Assembly: GCF_003072065.1 (NCBI RefSeq)
Contig: NZ_QCYG01000005.1
Location: forward strand, 248,001-312,000
From: Thalassorhabdomicrobium marinisediminis
GTDB taxonomy: Bacteria; Pseudomonadota; Alphaproteobacteria; Rhodobacterales; Rhodobacteraceae
Direction: 5' to 3'
DNA length: 64,000 bases
Positions 20,001 through 29,211 of this stretch are shown one piece after another. The notes beneath the pieces were generated by a model, which did no database searches, had not been told where the DNA came from, and worked only from the letters and a program-made list of their open reading frames with translations. The translations under genes were made by a program, and so were the position numbers. Each line of letters starts with the position of its first letter. The stretch's first letter is position 1.

Positions 20001-20759
20001 CAGCGCGCCCGCATCGGCACCACGGCAGCCCCCCGTGCCACGATCAGAAGCACCGGCCCCGACTATCCCATCGATCTGCTCGTCTCGGCCCCGTCACGCA
20101 TTTTCGTGCGCGGGCGTGGGCTGGATGCAGAGCTTGGCGGGCAGTTGCGGCTGACCGGCACCACCGGAGACATCATCCCCATCGGCCGGTTCGAACTGAT
20201 CCGCGGACGTCTGAGCATTCTGGGCCAGCGGTTCGATCTGGATCAGGGCTATGCCCAGTTGCAGGGCGATTTCTCGCCCTATCTGCGGCTGGTCGCGACG
20301 ACCGAGTCCCCTTCGGGGGTTCTGGTCCGGATCGTCATCGAAGGGCCTGCGGATGAACTCGACGTGCGCTTCGAGAGCTCGCCCGAGTTGCCGCAGGACG
20401 AGGTACTGGCGCAGCTTCTGTTCGGGCGCGATCTGTCATCGATTACCCCCCTGCAGGCGGTGCAGCTTGCCTCGGCCGTGGCGACCCTTGCGGGCTCGGG
20501 CAACGGCGGGGTGCTCAATTCCGTGCGCGAAGGGCTGGATCTAGACGATCTTGATCTGGTGACGGACGAGAGCGGCAACATCGGCGTGCGCGCGGGCAAG
20601 TATCTGTCCGAGAACGTCTATACCGACGTGACCGTGGGCGCGGACGGCACGTCCGAGATCAACCTCAACATCGACATCAACCGCAACGTCACCGCCCGCG
20701 GCACGGTGGCTGCGGACGGTGAGACGAGCGTCGGTATCTTCTATGAGCGTGATTACTGA
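17010..20759 (+). CDS. tamB: TamB-like translocation/assembly module protein
   Basis: A 1249-residue protein, close to E. coli TamB (1259). It opens with a single hydrophobic anchor (FLFVCILVLWSGAAAA), continues with a very long beta-rich repetitive region typical of AsmA/TamB lipid-transfer-like proteins, and ends in the DUF490/TamB domain (GRFELIRGRLSILGQRFDL, LLFGRDLSSITPLQAVQLA, and a terminal GIFYERDY). It bridges the inner membrane to TamA. The ATG at 17010 overlaps the tamA stop by one base (TGATG); a TTG at 17007 is the alternative. Its stop overlaps the convergent oppF stop. Confidence 0.94.
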   Translation: MRFLFVCILVLWSGAAAAQSNEDDRSFLTGLIEDTISNDDLTVRLINFRGALSSEATADSITLADPDGVWLQMDGLTLSWNRSALLGGRVEIETLEAERIELIRLPNLPESTVPTAEAQPFALPDLPVAVDIGSVIADEIILTEALLGEPVRARFSGALKLDHGVGSADIVLERIDSKEGRFVIDAAYSNADRDLALNLLMEEGEDGIAARLLNIPGRPSVRLSVQGDAPLDDFTGEIALATDGVDRVTGTVALSRPTGTVDQVFMVDLKGDLRPLLADQYDPFFGATTVLKAEGTQFGVGGLRLSNLTIAAEQVVLRGSATLDAQGWPEAIDLRGQLASSDNSRVLLPLSGAPTKVSGISLNVQYDASAGNEWTGAFDITSLEREGVSIDSLALSGGGEIVPGAGSTRGRFTADLNYAARGLKLDDPALTQAIGEDITGTIDLGRVEEEPFVINDLTLEGAGLSASGNAIVNGIEDRFSTQPQLSVEAEDFSRFSELSGLDLRGAGAITLKGSVQPFDGIFDLDLGLQTQDLAFGIDEVDPLLRGASTVSVKVTRDTTGTRIDALRVTSEGVRASGEATLTSGTATADLVAEITDLALITPELSGPATLDLDVATDEAGVITLDAAATAPRAEVSFQGTGTPMAKGYRVRGEGQADIDELRAYRTLIGQPVGGGVSVALDGTFLTESRSLTADVTAQTRDLSIGTAPVDRILAGLGRITAQVSLSDGERLRLDSLDVVFPNLTAQGNVTTSGADTRANLSLRLRDVGLLGADLNGPLVADLNAQQDGSGWQVSGDATGPANTNAQVSGRVSNSGTLDLGVTGSAPLAIANLYIAPRQVTGLAQFDLRVQGPPALQSVRGPVRISNARVSAPLLNQAIENLGGTILLAGGTARIDLAGQSAAGGDVTLSGPVDLAPPFQAALTARLGDIVLRDPELYRTTAQGEITVNGPLAGGAAIRGEVRLGQVDVQVPSTGVSALGSLPAVTHLGVPTDVRRTLQRARIGTTAAPRATIRSTGPDYPIDLLVSAPSRIFVRGRGLDAELGGQLRLTGTTGDIIPIGRFELIRGRLSILGQRFDLDQGYAQLQGDFSPYLRLVATTESPSGVLVRIVIEGPADELDVRFESSPELPQDEVLAQLLFGRDLSSITPLQAVQLASAVATLAGSGNGGVLNSVREGLDLDDLDLVTDESGNIGVRAGKYLSENVYTDVTVGADGTSEINLNIDINRNVTARGTVAADGETSVGIFYERDY

Positions 20760-21737
20760 TTGATGGTCGGGAACAGGCAGGCGGCCGTCTGGTCGGGGCC
20801 TGTGTCCACCATCGGCGGGCGATCCTGCGCGCAGACGTCCTGCGCGATGGGGCACCGCGTGCGGAACACGCAGCCCGAGGGCGGCGACAGCGGGCTGGGC
20901 AAATCGCCTTCAAGAACGGGGCGTTCCCGCGCCCGTTCCGCCTTGGGATCGGGGATCGGCACCGATGAGATCAGCGCCTGTGTGTAGGGGTGCGTCGGCT
21001 GGCGCGTGACAGCGTTTGCGGGGCCAACCTCCATCGGGCGGCCCAGATACATCACCACGATCCGGTCGCTGATGTGCTTCACCACCGACAGGTCGTGAGC
21101 GATGAAAATCATCGACAGACCCATGTCCTTCTGGATATCGCGCAACAGGTTCACCACCTGCGCCTGCACCGACACGTCCAGCGCCGAGACAGGTTCATCA
21201 CAGATCATCAGCTTGGGCTTGAGGATCAGCGCGCGGGCGATGCCGATCCGCTGACACTGGCCACCGGAAAATTCATGCGGGTAGCGGTTGATGAGGTTTG
21301 GCAGCAGCCCCACCCGTTCCATCATCTCGGACACGCGTTTCTTGACCTCCTTGCGGGGGGTCGAAGGCTCATGGGTGACCAGCGGTTCGGCGATGATGTC
21401 GCCCACGGTCATGCGCGGGTTCAGCGCGGCCAGCGGGTCCTGAAACACCATCTGCACGTCGCGGCGGTGGCGGCGACGCTCTTGCACGGACATCTGCATC
21501 AGGCTTTGGCCTTTATACAGGATGTCGCCCCCGGTCACCGGCACCGTGCCGATAATGGCGCGCGCCAGCGTGGACTTGCCCGAACCGGACTCGCCCACCA
21601 GCCCCAGCGTCTCACCCGGTTGCAGATCAAGGCTCAGCCCCGAAACCGCGTGCAGCTTGTTGGGCGCGGTCCAGGGCCAGGCTCCGGCGGGTTTCACGTC
21701 GAAGACGACCGACAGGTCGCGCACGGAAAGGATCGGC

Positions 21738-21745
<8 letters not shown>
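20753..21745 (-). CDS. oppF: Oligopeptide ABC transporter ATP-binding protein (OppF type)
   Basis: A 330-residue ABC ATPase. Walker [10 protein letters not shown], signature [16 protein letters not shown], Walker [13 protein letters not shown] and the C-terminal oligopeptide/dipeptide extension ([15 protein letters not shown]) with cysteines are present. It pairs with OppD to energise peptide import. ATG 21745 follows AGGAGG by 6 nt and overlaps the oppD stop by 8 nt, so the longer in-frame start at 21769 is rejected. Last gene of the operon; its end overlaps the tamB end by 7 nt. Confidence 0.93.
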
Positions 21746-22708
<963 letters not shown>

Positions 22709-22709
<1 letters not shown>

Positions 22710-23632
22710 TAGCGGTCCTTTGGGTCGAGTGCATCACGCAGGCCGTCACCGACGAAGAAGAAGGCGAACAGCGTGATGAGGAAGAAGGTCAGCGGGAAGA
22801 ACAGCATCCACAGCGTGCCATTGGTCATCTGGCTGGCGCCTGCGTTGATCAGCGCCCCCAGCGAGGTGTTGGGTTCCTGCACGCCCAGCCCGAGATAGGA
22901 GATGAAGCTCTCGAAAATGATCATCTCGGGCACCAGCAGCGTGGCATAGACGATGACGATCCCCAGCAAGTTGGGCACGATATGGCGCAGGATGATCACG
23001 AAGGGCGACACGCCGGTGGCGATGGCGGCCTCGACGAATTCCTTGTTCTTGATGGTCAGCGTCTGGCCCCGCGCGATCCGTGCCATGTTCAGCCATGAAA
23101 TCAGGCCGATGCCGATGAACAGCATCAGGATCGAGCGGCCGAAGATCACCAGCATCAGGATCAGCACGAACATGAACGGGATCGACATCAGGATATCGAC
23201 CGTGCGCATCATGATCCCGTCCGTGCGCCCGCCGATGTAACCGGCTGTCGCACCATAAAGCGTGCCGACGATCACCGCGACGAGAGAGCCGACAATCCCC
23301 ACCAGAAGCGAGATCTTGGTCCCCTGCACGGTGCGCGCGAACAGGTCGCGCCCGTCAATATCGGTGCCGAAGTAGTGGCCCGTCTCGACCGAGGGCACCC
23401 CCTGATAGGCGTTGGCCCCCATCAGCGTGAAGTCCACGAAATCCGGTTCGTATTGGGCGATAAAGCCCCCGAACAGCGCGAAACAGGTGATCAGGATCAG
23501 CACGACCAATCCGGCCACGGCAGCCTTGTTGCGAAAGAACCGCACGCGGGCATCCTGCCACAGCGACCGGCCGCGAACCTCGGACAGTTGCACGGCGTCC
23601 TGCAGGCGAGTGACGTCTTCGTTGTTGATCAT
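22709..23632 (-). CDS. oppC: Oligopeptide ABC transporter permease (OppC type)
   Basis: A 307-residue inner-membrane permease with six hydrophobic segments and a long cytoplasmic N-terminus ([20 protein letters not shown]) typical of OppC. The EAA-like loop is visible as [22 protein letters not shown]. The frame is open to 23716, but ATG 23632 starts the family N-terminus and lies 10 bases after the oppB stop. It forms the translocation pore with OppB. Confidence 0.93.
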
Positions 23633-23642
23633 GACGTGCCCC

Positions 23643-24566
23643 TTAGTACCGGATTTTCGGGTCAATCCATGCGTAGAGCACGTCGACCAGAAGGTTGAAC
23701 AGGATCGTGAGCGCACCGACCAGAATGGTGATGCCCATGATAACGGCGTAGTCGCGGTTGAAGGCGGAGTTGACGAAGAACTGGCCGATGCCGCCGGTCG
23801 AGAAGAAGACGTCGACCACGACCGAGCCGGTGATCATCCCCACGACCGCCGGCCCGAGATAGGAAATCACCGGCAGAAGCGTCGGCTTCAGCGCGTGTTT
23901 CCAGATCACGCGGCGCATGGGCAGACCCTTGGCCAGCGCCGTGCGGATGAAGTTCGAGTTCATCGTCTCGAGCATGGACGAGCGGGTGATCCGCGCAATC
24001 GACGCCATGTAAGAGGTGGAGAGCGCAATCACCGGCAGGATCACGTGATCCCATTGGCCGCCGTTCCAGCCGCCGCCCGGCAGCCAGCCCAGCCACAGCG
24101 TGAAGACCAGTACCAGCACCGGCGCCATGACGAAGTTCGGCAGCGCCTGCGCGCCGATGGTCACACCGACCGCCAGATAATCCAGCCATGAGTTCTGCTT
24201 GAGCGCAGCGGCGATCCCCAGCGAGACGCCGACAACCACGGCCACCAGCGCGGACCACGCGCCATAGGTCAGCGTAACCGGGAAGCCTTGCGATATCACG
24301 TCGTTCACCGTGCGGTCGCGATACTGGAACGACGGGCCGAAATCGAAATGCACGACCACATTGAACACGTAGTCCCACATCTGTTTCCAATAGGGTTGGT
24401 CAAGCCCGTAGCGCGCTTCGATATTGGCCAGCACGGCTGCGGGGGGCGGGCGTTCTCCGGTGAAGGGGCCGCCGGGGGCCGCGAACATCAGGATGAACGA
24501 AAAGACAATCAGGATAAGCAGCGTGGGAATCGCAACCGCAAGCCGCTTTGCAACAAAAGAGTACAT
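23643..24566 (-). CDS. oppB: Oligopeptide ABC transporter permease (OppB type)
   Basis: A 307-residue inner-membrane permease starting MYSFVAKRLAVAIPTLLILIV, the classic OppB/DppB N-terminal segment, with six membrane spans and the EAA-type loop RTALAKGLPMRRVIWKHALKP. It pairs with OppC. The gene is separated from oppA by 66 bases that carry a terminator-like hairpin with a T run, so its expression is likely lower than that of oppA. Confidence 0.94.
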   Translation of the reverse strand: MYSFVAKRLAVAIPTLLILIVFSFILMFAAPGGPFTGERPPPAAVLANIEARYGLDQPYWKQMWDYVFNVVVHFDFGPSFQYRDRTVNDVISQGFPVTLTYGAWSALVAVVVGVSLGIAAALKQNSWLDYLAVGVTIGAQALPNFVMAPVLVLVFTLWLGWLPGGGWNGGQWDHVILPVIALSTSYMASIARITRSSMLETMNSNFIRTALAKGLPMRRVIWKHALKPTLLPVISYLGPAVVGMITGSVVVDVFFSTGGIGQFFVNSAFNRDYAVIMGITILVGALTILFNLLVDVLYAWIDPKIRY

Positions 24567-24575
24567 CGGGGTGTC

Positions 24576-24614
24576 CTAAAAAGGGTCCCCGCGCCACGGG
24601 GGCGCGGCGCGGGG
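24576..24614 (-). terminator. Partial terminator/attenuator between oppA and oppB
   Basis: Read on the minus strand, CCCCGCGCC (24614-24606) pairs perfectly with GGCGCGGGG (24595-24587) across a 10-nt loop. It is followed by ACCC and TTTTT. It lies in the oppA-oppB gap. Such a structure would release part of the transcripts and stabilise the oppA message, giving more binding protein than membrane components. The 4-nt gap before the T run makes termination probably incomplete. Confidence 0.6.
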
Positions 24615-24632
24615 AGTTGACGTCAGCGGCGC

Positions 24633-26270
24633 TTACTCGTCGGCGCTGATATAGAGGTCTTTCGAGTACCAGTTCTGCAGCAGGTTCTCGGTCGGCCACC
24701 CTTCGAGGTCGTCCGAGATCATGCGCACAGACGCGTAGTGGTAGATCGGCAGGAAGTAGGCATTGTCCGAAGCGATCTTTTCCATTTCCTGATACAGGGG
24801 CATCGGATCGTCTGCGAACTTTGCTTCCTCGGCCAGCTCGTCAATACGCTCGTCCGAGAACTTGCCGTCGTTGTAGTTCGACGCCGAGGTCAGCAGGTCG
24901 GTGTAGGTGGACGGCTCGTTATAGTCCGCGCACCAGCCCGAGCGGGCCACTTCGTAGTTCTGCTCACCGCGGGTGGTCAGGAAGGTCGCCCATTCCTGGT
25001 TGGACAGCGTGGTTTCCACGCCCAGCGTCTGCTTCCACATCTGGCCGATGGCCACGGCCACGGACTGGTGGCTGTCGGAGGTGTTGTAGAGGATTTCCAG
25101 CTTCAACGGGTTGTCAGGCCCGTAGCCGGCTTCCGCCATCAGCTCCTTGGCCATCTCGTTGCGCTCTTCCTGCGTCATCGAGGCCGCTTCAATGTCGGGC
25201 TGCTCCCAGCCGTTGATCGCCCAGTGCGTCAGCGTCCAGGACGGTTTCTGACCACCAGCCAGCACGTTGTCGGTGATGACATCACGGTTCACCGCCAGCG
25301 ACAGCGCCTTGCGCACGTTCACGTCCTGCAGCGCTTCCGGACCGGTGTCGGTCTGGTTGAACTGGTAGTAGTAGGTGCACGAGGACGGCAGGCTCATCGC
25401 TTCGTCCGGATACTCCGCACTCAGGCGGGGGAACTGGCCTGCGGGCACGTCCATGACGACATCGACTTCACCGGCCAGGTAGCGGGTCAGCGCCTGGTTG
25501 GAGTCGTTGATGATCAGGGCGGTGACCTCTTCGATGATGGTCTCTTCGTTGTTCCAGTAGTTCTCGTTGCGGACGCGGACGAGCTTTTCACCGGGGACAT
25601 ATTCGCTCAGGACATAGGCGCCGTTGGAGACCATGTTCTCGGGCTTGGTCCAGTTGTCGCCATGCTCTTCGATGGTGGCGCGGTGCTGGGGGAAGGTCGT
25701 CGGGAAGGTCAGCATCGACGGGAAGTAGGGGCGCGGCGCGTCGATCTTGATCACGACGGTGTGGTCGTCGGGCGCAGAGATGCCCAGATCTTCCACGGGC
25801 ATTTCACCGGCGGTCACAGCTTCAGCGTTCTCAACGCCCATGACGCCCAGATACCATGCATATTCCGACGCGGTGGCCGGATCAGCAGCGCGGCGCATGC
25901 CATAGACGAAATCACCAGCAAGCACAGGGTCACCGTTGGACCACACGGCATTGTCGCGCAGGGTGAAGGTGTAGGTCAGCCCGTCATCGGAGACTTCGTA
26001 GCCGGTGGCGACACCGGGCACCGGCTCACCTGCGGCGTTTTCGTTCATCAGACCTTCGAACAGGTCACGCGCGACCGAGGAGCCTTCGACATCCTCGACC
26101 AGTGCAGGGTCGATGGACGGGAAATCGTCAAGGATCGAATAGGAAAACGACTGGTCCGCCGCCAGCGCTTCGCCGGTTTCGGGGTGCGTCTGGGTCTGGG
26201 CCAGCGCGGCGCCGCCGGTGGCGATCAGCAACGCGGCTGTCGAGGCGAGAAGTTTTGTTTTGAACGTCAT
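24633..26270 (-). CDS. oppA: Oligopeptide ABC transporter periplasmic binding protein
   Basis: A 545-residue SBP family 5 protein with a signal peptide (residues 1-24, ending GGAALA-Q). Family landmarks are FSYSILDDFPSIDPALVEDVEG, DGLTYTFTLRDNAVWSNGDP, a KALSLAVNRDVI segment and SGWCADYNEPSTY, which resembles the peptide-binding OppA/MppA subclass. It captures peptides in the periplasm and delivers them to OppBC. First gene of the operon, with GGGAG before the ATG. High product demand is consistent with the hairpin after it. Confidence 0.94.
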   Translation of the reverse strand: MTFKTKLLASTAALLIATGGAALAQTQTHPETGEALAADQSFSYSILDDFPSIDPALVEDVEGSSVARDLFEGLMNENAAGEPVPGVATGYEVSDDGLTYTFTLRDNAVWSNGDPVLAGDFVYGMRRAADPATASEYAWYLGVMGVENAEAVTAGEMPVEDLGISAPDDHTVVIKIDAPRPYFPSMLTFPTTFPQHRATIEEHGDNWTKPENMVSNGAYVLSEYVPGEKLVRVRNENYWNNEETIIEEVTALIINDSNQALTRYLAGEVDVVMDVPAGQFPRLSAEYPDEAMSLPSSCTYYYQFNQTDTGPEALQDVNVRKALSLAVNRDVITDNVLAGGQKPSWTLTHWAINGWEQPDIEAASMTQEERNEMAKELMAEAGYGPDNPLKLEILYNTSDSHQSVAVAIGQMWKQTLGVETTLSNQEWATFLTTRGEQNYEVARSGWCADYNEPSTYTDLLTSASNYNDGKFSDERIDELAEEAKFADDPMPLYQEMEKIASDNAYFLPIYHYASVRMISDDLEGWPTENLLQNWYSKDLYISADE

Positions 26271-26458
26271 AGAAGTGCTCCCTGTAATACGACGGGCGGT
26301 CCCCCTCCGGGACGCCTGTCACTTCGGTACATCGTGCGGTTGAACGCAAGATTGCCGGTGATCTTTTATCAGGAAACCGGGGAACGCAAGCCTTGTGCCG
26401 TTTGACCTGACGATAACCTTTGTGCGACCCGCCGGGGGGCGGGACGCAGGCAGGCGGA
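26271..26458. promoter_or_regulatory. oppA upstream region with 5'UTR hairpin
   Basis: The 188 bases between the hexosaminidase end and oppA start hold two notable structures. A bulged inverted repeat, GGCGGTCCC (26295-26303) with GGGACGCC (26309-26316), lies just before oppA and would fold in its leader. A GC-rich hairpin CCCGCC-N4-GGCGGG at 26428-26443 sits 16 bases past the hexosaminidase stop, without a T run. The minus strand also carries two copies of CTTGCGTTC. No clear -35/-10 pair was found. Confidence 0.35.
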
Positions 26459-28249
26459 CTAGGTGGCCAGCGGCACATCGAAAGCGGTCAGCAACCAGCG
26501 GTTTGCCGCAACAAGTCGCAAGAAATCCGCCTGCGGGATTTGCGTTTGTTGCCAAGCCATGGCGGCGACGCCTTCGATGCGCGGCAAGAGCATCGGCCAA
26601 AGCTGCGCGTCGCGGCTGGTGAACTCGGACCAGAAGGTGCCTTGCACGCCGATGATCCGCTCCGCAGTGGACGAATCAGGGATCGGGTCCCAGTTGACCG
26701 TTTCGGACAGCGGCACGAAACCGGCCCAACGGGCGCCCCAGTCGTCTGGATCGTCGCTCTGCGCCATGTCGAGATAGACATGCTGCGCGGGGCACATGAC
26801 CACATCGTAGCCCTGTTTCGCCGCCTCGATGCCGGGCCCCTGCCCCGTCCAGCTGAACAGGATCGCGCCGTTGCCGATGCCGCCGTTGCTGCCCTTGGCC
26901 GCTTCTTCCCACGCGCAGGGGCGCTGGCCGTTGGCGACGACGGTGGCCGCCAGCCGCTGCATCATCCAGCCTTGCAGATCGTCGGTGCCGTCCAGCCCCT
27001 CTTCCTCCATCAGCGCGCGGGCACGCGGGCTGCCCATCCATGTGCCTTCGGGCAGCTCGTCACAGCCCAGATGCAGATGGCCGAAAGGAAAAAGCGCGCC
27101 CACCTCTTGCACGATGGCCTCAAGCACCTCCCACGTCTCGGGCAGCGCGGGGTTCACGGCGTCGCCCCGATAGCCCTGCACGCTGACCTCGGCCCCGTTG
27201 TCGGCAGGGTCGCGCAGCTGCGGCATGACGCGGGTGAGGGCCACGGCGTGGGCTGGCACTTCGATCTCCGGCAGGACTTCGATATTGAGCGCGCGCGCAT
27301 GGGTTAGGATCGCGGCCACATCGGCTTTGGAGTAGCTCCCCCCGGCCTCGATCTCGGCGGAAAACAGCGCAGGCAGCAGATGCCCCTCACCGCGCATCTC
27401 GGTCTTTTGCCAAAGCTCGGGGTAGCAGTCGATTTGCAGGCGGAAAGCCTCATCATCGGCAAAGTGCCAATGGAAGCGGTTCAGCTTCAACAGCGCCATG
27501 AGGTCGAGCAGATCAAGGATCGTCTGCGGCGCGTAGAAATGCCGCGCGGTATCAAGATGCTGGCCGCGCCAGCCAAAGCGTGGAGCATCGCTGAGCGTGC
27601 CGCAGCCGAGCGGCCCCGCCTGCAACAGATGCAAAAGCGTGATGCCGCCATAAAGCCGCCCGCCATAATCGCCCGCGCGCAGGGTGATCCGGCCTGGCGT
27701 GATCTCAAGCTCATAGGCGTCGGGGGCAAGGTCGGCGTGCTCCAGATGGACACCCTGCCCCTCCGGCAACCAGACCAGCCCCCGCCGCGCGGCCAGCGCC
27801 GCGACCGCCGACAAGGCTGCATCCGCGCCCGAGCCAGCGTCGGGCGTGCAGGTGCCGCCGCGTGCCCGCCATGTGCTCGGTTGCGGCACCACGGGCAGAC
27901 CGTCAATCTCGCCCACATCGGGCAGAACGACCGGACGACACCCCAGATCCCCGACGGGCAAGGCAATCGGGCCCGCGTCGGTCCGCAGATAGGGCCCCAT
28001 GGGCAGCCATGCGCGGTTGGCGGGGCGGAACCCGTCGCTGTATGCGATGAGAAGTTTATGGGGCGCGCCCGCAGACAAGTCCGGCAAGGCCACTTCGGTG
28101 AAGCCCCCCAGTCCGCCCACACGTGTGCCGCCCGCGTCCACGCGCATCGGCGCCATGCCGGAAAAGCACAAAACTGCGCCGCGCAGGTCGCGGTCGGGCG
28201 TCAGGGTGCAGAGGATCCGGTCGCCCTCGATTGCGCAGGTCCAATCCAT
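26459..28249 (-). CDS. Beta-N-acetylhexosaminidase, glycoside hydrolase family 20
   Basis: A 596-residue GH20 enzyme that removes terminal GlcNAc or GalNAc from chitooligosaccharides or glycans. The N-terminal part includes a GH20b-like domain (LRAGDYGGRLYGGITLLHLL), followed by the catalytic barrel with RFGWRGQHLDTARHFY, LKLNRFHWHFADDEAFRL and the catalytic pair Asp397-Glu398 in HLGCDELPEGTW. No signal peptide is evident, so it probably acts in the cytoplasm on imported disaccharides. It begins one base after the gntR stop, and the pair diverges from the ABC operon. Confidence 0.93.
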   Translation of the reverse strand: MDWTCAIEGDRILCTLTPDRDLRGAVLCFSGMAPMRVDAGGTRVGGLGGFTEVALPDLSAGAPHKLLIAYSDGFRPANRAWLPMGPYLRTDAGPIALPVGDLGCRPVVLPDVGEIDGLPVVPQPSTWRARGGTCTPDAGSGADAALSAVAALAARRGLVWLPEGQGVHLEHADLAPDAYELEITPGRITLRAGDYGGRLYGGITLLHLLQAGPLGCGTLSDAPRFGWRGQHLDTARHFYAPQTILDLLDLMALLKLNRFHWHFADDEAFRLQIDCYPELWQKTEMRGEGHLLPALFSAEIEAGGSYSKADVAAILTHARALNIEVLPEIEVPAHAVALTRVMPQLRDPADNGAEVSVQGYRGDAVNPALPETWEVLEAIVQEVGALFPFGHLHLGCDELPEGTWMGSPRARALMEEEGLDGTDDLQGWMMQRLAATVVANGQRPCAWEEAAKGSNGGIGNGAILFSWTGQGPGIEAAKQGYDVVMCPAQHVYLDMAQSDDPDDWGARWAGFVPLSETVNWDPIPDSSTAERIIGVQGTFWSEFTSRDAQLWPMLLPRIEGVAAMAWQQTQIPQADFLRLVAANRWLLTAFDVPLAT

Positions 28250-28250
28250 A

Positions 28251-29006
28251 TCAATCCAGCCTCAGTTCTGATGCGAAATCATAGATGTCCGAGCGATAAA
28301 GCCCGCGCGTCAGCTCGATCGGGCGACCCGAGGTCAGGTAGCCCGTGCGCACGATCTGCAGGACGGCCGCCCCCTCGGGGAGGTTCAGCATCTCGGCGTC
28401 CGCAGGCGCAAGGCTGAGCGCGGTCACCCGCTGCACGGCCCGCCGGGGGGCGTCGCCGGTCTTGCGCAAGAGCGCATAAAGCGAGGTTTCGACCAATTCG
28501 GGCCGGGGCAGGATGTCGCGCGGCAGCGACGAATATTCCAGCGCGATGGGCGTGTCGTTCGCGCGGCGCAGCCGGTTGATCCGGGCGACCTTGTCCGCGT
28601 TGGACAGGCCCAGCGCCATCATCTCGTCCGGGGTGGGCGCGAACAGGCCGCAGGCCAGCACCTGCGCCGTGGCCGTCATCCCGCGCGCGTTCATGGTTTC
28701 GGTGAAGGACACCAGCGACGACAGCGACTGCTTGAGACGCGGCGCGGCGGAGGCCACGAACGAGCCCGCCCCCTGCCGCTGGTCGATCAAACCTTCCTCG
28801 ACAAGCTGTGCGACGGCCTTTCGCACGGTCACCCGGCTGATGCCCGCCCGCTCACCCAGCTCGCGCTCGGGCGGCAGTTGATCTTCGGGCATCAACGCGC
28901 CGGTCCGGATCGCCGCCGCGATGTGGCGGTACAGCTGTCGGTAGCGCGGGCCGCGCCCTTCGCGGAACCACGAGGCCGCAGCGAAAATGTCGGGATCGTC
29001 GGTCAT
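28251..29006 (-). CDS. GntR-family (HutC/UTRA type) transcriptional regulator of the aminosugar locus
   Basis: A 251-residue regulator. The winged helix is at residues about 20-88 (PPERELGERAGISRVTVRKAV, GLIDQRQGAGSFV) and the UTRA effector domain follows (ARINRLRRANDTPIALEYSS, GLYRSDIYDF). HutC-subfamily members such as NagR/YvoA and NagQ respond to phosphorylated aminosugars; position beside hexosaminidase and opposite the import operon supports the same role. ATG 29006 has GGAGG 8 nt upstream; the frame is open to 29132 through unrelated sequence. It probably controls itself and the divergent operon. Confidence 0.92.
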   Translation of the reverse strand: MTDDPDIFAAASWFREGRGPRYRQLYRHIAAAIRTGALMPEDQLPPERELGERAGISRVTVRKAVAQLVEEGLIDQRQGAGSFVASAAPRLKQSLSSLVSFTETMNARGMTATAQVLACGLFAPTPDEMMALGLSNADKVARINRLRRANDTPIALEYSSLPRDILPRPELVETSLYALLRKTGDAPRRAVQRVTALSLAPADAEMLNLPEGAAVLQIVRTGYLTSGRPIELTRGLYRSDIYDFASELRLD

Positions 29007-29035
29007 GGCGCGCCTCCGTCGGCGGTTGCGAAAAC

Positions 29036-29139
29036 AATACCAATTCGCGAAGGCTGGATAAATTCCTGCAGATAACGTGGCGCAACATGTTGATAAAGTT
29101 GGAGAATAATTTTCGTCCTTGTTTGGTATCATATTGGTA
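29036..29139. promoter_or_regulatory. Candidate GntR operators in the divergent promoter region
   Basis: Within the 205-base gap between gntR and the ABC operon the element TTGGTA occurs three times: TTGGTAT at 29123-29129 and TTGGTA at 29134-29139 on the plus strand, 11 bases (about one helical turn) apart, and AATTGGTATT on the minus strand (29045-29036). A perfect 10-bp palindrome CAACATGTTG lies at 29083-29092. HutC-type regulators bind TGGT-containing sites, so the TTGGTA copies are the better candidates. No experiment supports this. Confidence 0.45.
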
Positions 29140-29211
29140 GCGTTCCGGTCATCCTAGGCTACGATTGGATTTGCACAAGTGATTCGACGTTGCCGCACCT
29201 GGGGAGGACAC

